Positions 57,777-64,000 of a stretch of DNA of 64,000 bases are shown here, piece after piece (within the stretch, counting starts at the first letter, position 1; the number at the start of each line of letters is the position of its first letter). The DNA is from Azolla caroliniana. Taxonomy: Eukaryota > Polypodiophyta. Position numbers and translations under genes: made by a program. The notes below the pieces were generated by a model. The model saw nothing but the letters and a program-made list of their open reading frames with translations, made no database searches and was not told the origin of the DNA. The DNA lies in NCBI GenBank assembly GCA_043228905.1, contig JBHGNT010000001.1, positions 5,456,001-5,520,000 on the forward strand, read 5' to 3'.

Positions 57777-59486
57777 TTAGATATGATTGTGTCCAATTTG
57801 CTCGACCTTTGCACTCCTCGTGTCTATGGCAATGTGGTGTTCCCGACATTCGGATGAGCAGAATGCCCTATCCCCTCTGTTAGTTCCCAAAACAAAAAGT
57901 AAACAAAAATAGATAACCATGAACTTACAAATGAAAGGTTATTAGTGTAGCATTTGGAGGGGGGATCCTAAAAACCATACACCCTTAAACCTTAAACCCT
58001 AACTAAAACAAAGCATAATTCATGTGAGAAAGGATTGGGAATCACATTGCTAATTTAACCCTAAGCCCCCCAGCCCTCTTAAACCCTAACAAACCCAACA
58101 AAGAGAAAAATGCACATTAACTGAGCAGGAAGCTTTGACCACGAGGTTAATATGTATAGGGGGGGGGTCCTAAACCCTAAAATTTCCAAACACACTGAAA
58201 CATTTAAGAGAAAATATAGATTGACAGAAAGTAAGACATGGAACCTTAAAACGCTAAACCTTCAAAACAATAAACCCTTTCAACCCTTAAAACCCCTTGG
58301 AGCCTTAAAGCTACTAAATCCCTTAAAACACTGAAAACCTTAAAAGCTTCCAAATCCCTGTACCCCTAAAACGATGAAGAATGAGAAATAGATCTACCAA
58401 ATCGAACCCTTACACCCTTGTGGGTATGGAAAAATAAGATTTCCTTCAGTCAAATTCCTCCACTTTATGAAGTATGCATGTTATTTATTACCTGTACATG
58501 AAGATATCTCTCCCTTGCTTTAGATGCCTCTTGCAGTGGAAGCAAGAACGTAGGAAATCACCATCGCCATCATTAATACCATCGTCACTGATAACATCAT
58601 CATCCATGGCATCATCATCATCACTACCACATTCTTCTTCTTCTTCTTCTTCTTCTTCTTCTTCTCCTTCTCGATCCACTTCATCAAAATGAATTCCAAG
58701 AGTGGGGCAAAGAACTCTAGAAAAGCAACAAGTTCTTGACTTTGAATCTGCATCAAAATTTGATTTTGCTTTTGAAGAGTTAAAATTGTAGCCATTTCTT
58801 AACAAGATACCCTCACAGCTAGGATTAGTTACTACTGTCATTCCAGCACCATTGCCATCATTGTGAGATTGAGGATCACGTATTGAACCTTTTGTTGATG
58901 TATGACCACAAGGGTTTTCTGCCTCAGATTTCTTCATCTTCTTTGAATTCTCCTCCTTTTCACCAGAAATCTCTTCTAATTTCTTGTTATCATTATGATG
59001 ATTGGAAGATGATGAAAGTAAGAGACTTTTACCAAGAGCACTAATACTAGACTTAGTATGATGATTCGTACTCATCTTCATCGTAGAAGTAGTAATATTA
59101 GTAGTAGGGAGGGTTTGAACCTTTGCAGATTTTTCTTCTTCTATAGTATCATTCTCTTCTTCTTCTTCACAGTATGATTCTAGAACAGATCTTGGGCTTA
59201 TCATACTATTATTCTCATGGGTGGATGAGATGTCATTCTTACTCTCACTCTCATTATTACTACTAGTGAATTGAGTATCCGAGCCGCCAAAATTAAGACT
59301 AAATCCAATGATTACTCTCTGAGGCTTAATTATCCCCGAAGATTTCTGCGGGAGAGATTTGGATCCTTCTTCTTCTTCTTCTTCTTCTTCTTCTTCTCCT
59401 GGTTCATCGTTCACGAGGCACAGAGATTTGATGGTGTTTGTTGCTGCTGTGGCGAGAGAATTGGAGGAGAGGATTCTACTCAGCAT
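57777..59486 (-). CDS. FLZ: FCS-like zinc finger (FLZ/DUF581) protein, two exons
   Basis: FLZ proteins are plant-specific adaptors that bind SnRK1 kinase subunits in energy and ABA signalling. Exon 1 is 58492-59486 and exon 2 is 57777-57876, joined by a GT-AG intron that cuts the zinc finger after MYR, the usual FLZ position. The protein is 364 aa. The finger is C315-x2-C318, then C338 in FCSSEC with C342, context FLRSCFHCKRHLKQGRDIFMYR then GDRAFCSSECR. N-terminally it has GIIKPQRVIIGFSLNFGGSD and ISPRSVLESY, then SNHH-type low complexity and GILLRNGYNF; IGFS, SPRSVL and GILL-like patches are shared with larger MARD1-like FLZs. Two runs of ~10 Glu (residues ~31-40 and ~278-288) are encoded by trinucleotide repeats that are TTC on the plus strand. 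Confidence 0.92.
57960..58375 (-). repeat. telomere-like AAACCCTAA motifs inside the FLZ intron
   Basis: The plus strand shows AAACCCTAAC at 57994, TTAACCCTAAG at ~58055, AAACCCTAAC at 58081 and TAAACCCTAAAA at 58171. Many CCTTAAAACNCT variants continue to ~58375. On the transcript these read TTAGGGTTT. They are spaced and imperfect, so this is a degenerate interstitial telomere-like tract, not a tandem array. Confidence 0.55.
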
Positions 59487-61777
59487 ATCTCTCCTTAAAT
59501 TTCCCTGGGTACTGGAGGAGACGAGGGGATTAGCGGCTAATCACGAGGAAATTAGCTCGCTAAAACCCGCAGGGGAAAGAGCAGAGCACAGTATAGCTTA
59601 TTTAGATACAGAAGAAGGAAAAGGACAGAGGAAAAAGAAATGGAGAGGGATGAATTTCATACGAAGTCAGTTTTATTATAATTCCTGGAAATGCCCCTCC
59701 TCCTCCGAGAGAGAAAGAGAGTCCATTTTTTTTACCCTAATTCCTAAAAATACCCCCATGCCCTCTCTTGAATCTCTCTTACCCTAATTCCTCCTAACAT
59801 TGCGCCATGAAACTGCATTTGAGAAAAACAGATCGCTTTGTGTTTTACCTCTTCGAATTCAATCAATCTCAAGCATAGGCGAGTTGGCGATCCGAGCCAT
59901 TTTTTGGTTTAAATTTCATGACCAAATAGATGTGTGCCAAGCCCCCTTAATGGGTGTGAACGATCAAAAGGACACTCATCTTCACGAGTAACCACTTGTT
60001 TGGGTTTAAAAATATCGGGCAATAACCAAAGGGTGTTCTCGTGTAAACTAGAGCAATATCTTTCGAGGGATGCTTGTAAACTTCAGTGGCATTCCAAGTG
60101 GGGTGGCATTTTGGGAAGTATGTTATGACCTAATTGTAGGCTAAAGAAGGTAAAAACTTAATAAGGAGAGGGTTAAACTCACACAAGTGGTATTTATACG
60201 ACGCTCTCCATTGGAGAAGGATAATTTTAGGGAACACTTGTGTTCCTTGCCTTTTTCTCAAAAACTTGACAGAAATATAGTTACTCTATCTACATGAAAC
60301 TAGATTTTGAAATGAAATTCTCAATCAACACGTACTTCATTTGGTTAAAACATAAGCTTGTCCTAGACTGAGGAGTTTAAAAGTTCCCTTTTGTGTGTTG
60401 TTTGTAAGGTTTAGTGGCAAATATTAAGTTTGGCACTTTCACACCTTGGTTTTACCTTGCTTTTGGTTGCCAAGAGGCATATCTTAATATTTGAAAGTTT
60501 TTTTTATATGCTAAATGGTTGTCTGAAACTAAGGGTATTTGTCATAAAAAATAGAGTCCTTTTCTCCTCCAAAACTCATCATGCACAACAAATAATTGGT
60601 TGTTCATCCATGTTTGGATTCTCTATAATTTGTGCCGACTCTTTATCGATGAACAATTCCAAAATGTAGCATCCCAATAAGGATCATCTTTTCTTTCAAT
60701 TGTTAACAATTATTATTATATTCCCTTATATAAACTACATTGTACCCCCAATTAATTATTTTGAATGTTACTGTTGCAAGTGGAAATTACAGTAAACTCA
60801 TGGTTTCTTTTTTTCAAACACTCCAAGGTTGAGCTTTGTCCCACACAGTTCATGACTTCTGTAAACATTCTGTTGGATAGACACATTGCCACTTCTCACG
60901 TTGATAGTGAATATCCTAGCAGATACAGATACATGTGCTATGTTCAGTAGGTTGAACTCTTTACTTGCGAAAGACAAAACTTGTTAGATAATTCCGTGTC
61001 GTAATTTTACATACCACTACAAGGCTTTTAAAAAGCTTGTTTTGGTCATTGAAGTTTAGATAAAGCATATGTACCAAAAAGACATGGAATGACAAATTCT
61101 TCAAACTGGTTCCTTGTTTAGCTATCTTGCTTTACATTGAATAAAATCAATGTATCTAAACACTGAGGACTCCATGAATGGCTAGTCGTCTTCTAGTTTA
61201 TTGTGCAAAGCATTTTGTAGCTATCATAGATTCTTCTAAATCTAGCAAATGAACTCAATAGAGAGAATCTCCTCATCCATCTATGGAAGAAACTAATAAA
61301 TTTGGGAGGGAAAACGTCAATGAATCCTCCCCAAAACATATGTGTTGAAAGTTTTCCAACATCTATGTTCAAAGATTCCCAACATACTCATCTTCTAGTT
61401 AAAAGTAGTTTATTATGCATCACATTTTGCAACTATCTATGCAATCCTACAAATAAACTCTAAGGAGAAAAATGTCTCATCAATCTATGAAAGAAAACTC
61501 ATTAAAATGCTTAAAATATGATATCGATGAACTGTTTTCAATGCATAATATTAGAGTATCCCAAAATCTCGATATGTATGTTTAAAACTTAAATATTGTT
61601 AAGGTATCCCAACATCTCGATTTATTACATAATTTTCACAACATTAATTTAAAATCTATGCACCATATGAATGGAAAATCTATCCATTTGAGGGTATGAG
61701 TTGAATGATCTCTTATTTGTATGATAATATTCTTGAGTGTGTGTCAGGAAGAAATTTTCATTCTTTGGAGAGTGTGA

Positions 61778-61779
<2 letters not shown>

Positions 61780-61839
<60 letters not shown>
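61780..61839 (+). repeat. (AC)n microsatellite
   Basis: About 30 AC units, uninterrupted. Confidence 0.9.
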
Positions 61840-61841
<2 letters not shown>

Positions 61842-63893
61842 GTATAGCCTTTGTTGGCTAGGTTTTTTCGGAGTATTTGTAATGCAAAAACAATTGTTAT
61901 CACGGATTATATCCTTTGCATTCATTGTTATAGATTGTTGTACTTCTATATCGTTGTCAACATATCAGATGATAGTATACCCACTGGATCAATTCTAAAA
62001 GTCAAGACTTTTCTTACATTGACAAATATTGATAGAAGAGATTAATATAATTTCAGTCGAATTCATGTTTAGCTTTCTATATGCAACATGGTGCTTATGT
62101 AATGAGACATTATGTGTAAGAGAATTTCGAAAGACTTATCCCCAAAAATGACCGCTATAGAGTTACGCAATTATCTTTCAAATAAATATAATTTGTGCTT
62201 TGCAGTATGGCACATTGGTGGTAGGTTCAATTATAAAAAAATGAGGTTTGAGGGCGTGCTCATTGTAAGAATTCCTCATATATCTAGTTAATCATATCTT
62301 GCAAACATTAATAGCCTTCCGGGTGTGACACAAGACATTGGTTAACTTTTCCATGGCACCAACAGTGAAAACGATGGCATTGAAAAAACTCTCTCGTTTA
62401 ACGTTTTTTCTCAATATGGAGACATTTGTAATGCATCATTACTACTTTTTTTCTACTTAAGGTTGGAATCTATCTCCTCATTGAATATAACTCGTGTTCT
62501 TTGTCAACTTGATTCATTTTTTACCCTTACAATCTATTTTTCATCTAATCACATGTTAATAACTTCTTGGTTAAAAAGATTCCTACCATGCATCATCTAT
62601 TCTCTCACATTTTCTTTTTTTAGGATTGTACTCTCATTAAATGCATGCTTGTGTAAATGGTCTAGACTCTACCCTTATCAAGTCTCATGGGTGCCGTATT
62701 GTTTCACAAACACACATTCATGTTTTAAGATCTTTATTGCTATGCTTGTTTATAAGATTTTATGAGCTGCCCACATTTTTTCCCCCCAAGAAGTGAACAA
62801 GCTATAAGATGTATATTATTTTGTTCTCGTGAGTTACACTGACTTGTGTAGATGGGTTAATGCACCTCTCCTTTCTACAAGATGGTTGCAATTCCCTTCA
62901 ACCAAGGCTAACAATTTCCTATTAGAAGGAAACTTGTTTGAATAGTCAAGGAAAAGACCTTGACATTGCAAAGCAATTTCATGAGATGTAAAGGGAAATT
63001 TGCAGCTTGAAGAGTTTATAGATCTCTTGATTGATAGTTTTTGGGTACTTCACACAACTTGAAGGGTTTACACATCTATCACTTGATAGATTTAATTTAT
63101 AATAACAACCTTCATTTTTTGTTTTTTAGATTCTATCTAGATTATGGAAATCTTGAGAAGTGCAGACAATTCAGCTCACTCTAGCAAATTGATGTCTTTT
63201 GCATGTAAATGTGTAAGAAATAATAATTAGCATAACAACCATTTTGTAATATGTCGAGATGTTGGAATACACTAACAAATATGTTTTCAAGCTGTTTGGT
63301 TGTATTGTCTCATGGCTAGATTGGCAAGCTATGTGGAGTATTTTGACATGACCTAGAAACATTTGACCTATGTATGCATTATGTATTTAAATACCAATGA
63401 CCAAACTGGTTTTTGAAAATTACAACATACATAAATAGAGGTAAGCATTAGGCAACATTAACTTCATATTGTTTCTTGGCCAAATTTATACATAAGGTTA
63501 TTTTTTATGTTCTCACAAATTGCCATACATTTTTCTTTTTTACTATGTTTTTGTTTGGGAAACCATGTTGCAATGGATATTACTTGGTCCTCCACCCAAA
63601 TGAGGTGCCAAGACGTTTGCTATAGATAATAGTGTGGGACAGGGATTTCGAATTCTAAGGTACAAAATATTTTGTTCCCTTCATATATGAAATTTTGAGT
63701 TGAGTATAGCAAACTTGGCTAGAAATATGCAAATTGATAAAAGAAAGTTTGTTACCATTAACTTGATTCTTCATGAAAAATGTACAAAAGATGACAGAAA
63801 ACAAAGTGATATCTCTTACGCTATTGTATTCCCTCAATTAGGACACCTGAGAGGGAAAATGGCAACTTGATTGGCCTAGTGTGAACCCCCCTA

Positions 63894-63894
<1 letters not shown>

Positions 63895-63942
<48 letters not shown>
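63895..63942 (+). repeat. (GT)n(GA)n compound microsatellite
   Basis: TG repeats switching to AG repeats without a break, the same two-phase design as at 24747 and 32572. Confidence 0.88.
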
Positions 63943-64000
63943 CTTTTTTACATGATCTCTTGTCCATAATATTGTGAGTAATGAAATTGCCATCTTTGGC

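Larger units (their letters stand above)
59487..64000. other. spacer right of the FLZ gene
   Basis: The first ~150 bp should be the FLZ leader. Beyond that I see no gene. Microsatellites: (AC)n at 61780-61839, and (GT)n then (GA)n at 63895-63942. Short open frames lack family resemblance. Confidence 0.5.

Overview
The window is nuclear DNA from a flowering plant. Supporting signs are AT-rich spacers, genes split by GT-AG introns, plastid-type transit peptides, plant-only families (HD-Zip I, FLZ zinc finger, plastidial NAD-malate dehydrogenase, AP1/2 beta-adaptin), and Ty1/copia and Ty3/gypsy retrotransposons. Gene density is low, about one gene per 9 kb, and dinucleotide microsatellites are abundant. 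The species cannot be fixed from the sequence alone.

Layout. 1-4189 (-): 5' half of EMC1, which runs off the left edge. 5760-6908 (-): small two-exon GNAT acetyltransferase. 8170-10107 (+): internally deleted Ty3 chromovirus-like element with an intact integrase/chromodomain end, a 478-bp 3' LTR and a TAAGG target duplication. 11096-14719 (+): five-exon organellar RimP-like ribosome maturation factor. 18022-18371: tRNA-derived SINE copies between GA tracts. 18605-21851 (+): HD-Zip I transcription factor. 22459-23052: solo LTR. 24577-24745 (-): another SINE copy. 26048-26734: broken CDKA-type kinase exon whose 3' end and splice donor were amplified into a 111-bp tandem array. 27840-28760 (-): decayed copia pol. 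31333-32535 (-): intronless plastidial NAD-MDH. 35497-42655 (-): near-complete but inactivated copia element with 441-bp LTRs and a CTAGG duplication. It sits inside a ~90-bp minisatellite, and its 3' LTR is split by a 1417-bp CpG-rich insertion. 45456-52291 (+): fifteen-coding-exon beta-adaptin with a 2.1-kb leader intron and two GC-AG introns. 57777-59486 (-): FLZ zinc-finger gene. The remainder is spacer.

The seven host genes are unrelated housekeeping or regulatory loci: ER membrane insertion, acetylation, organelle ribosome biogenesis, transcription, malate/oxaloacetate redox, clathrin vesicle traffic and an SnRK1-type adaptor. They form no operon-like or defence-like cluster. I found no convincing new biological system. 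The most interesting material is structural: the kinase-exon array with a dimeric higher-order pattern, intron-resident degenerate arrays (RimP-like intron 1, beta-adaptin leader intron, FLZ intron), the nested and dissected retrotransposons, and the paired GC-AG introns.
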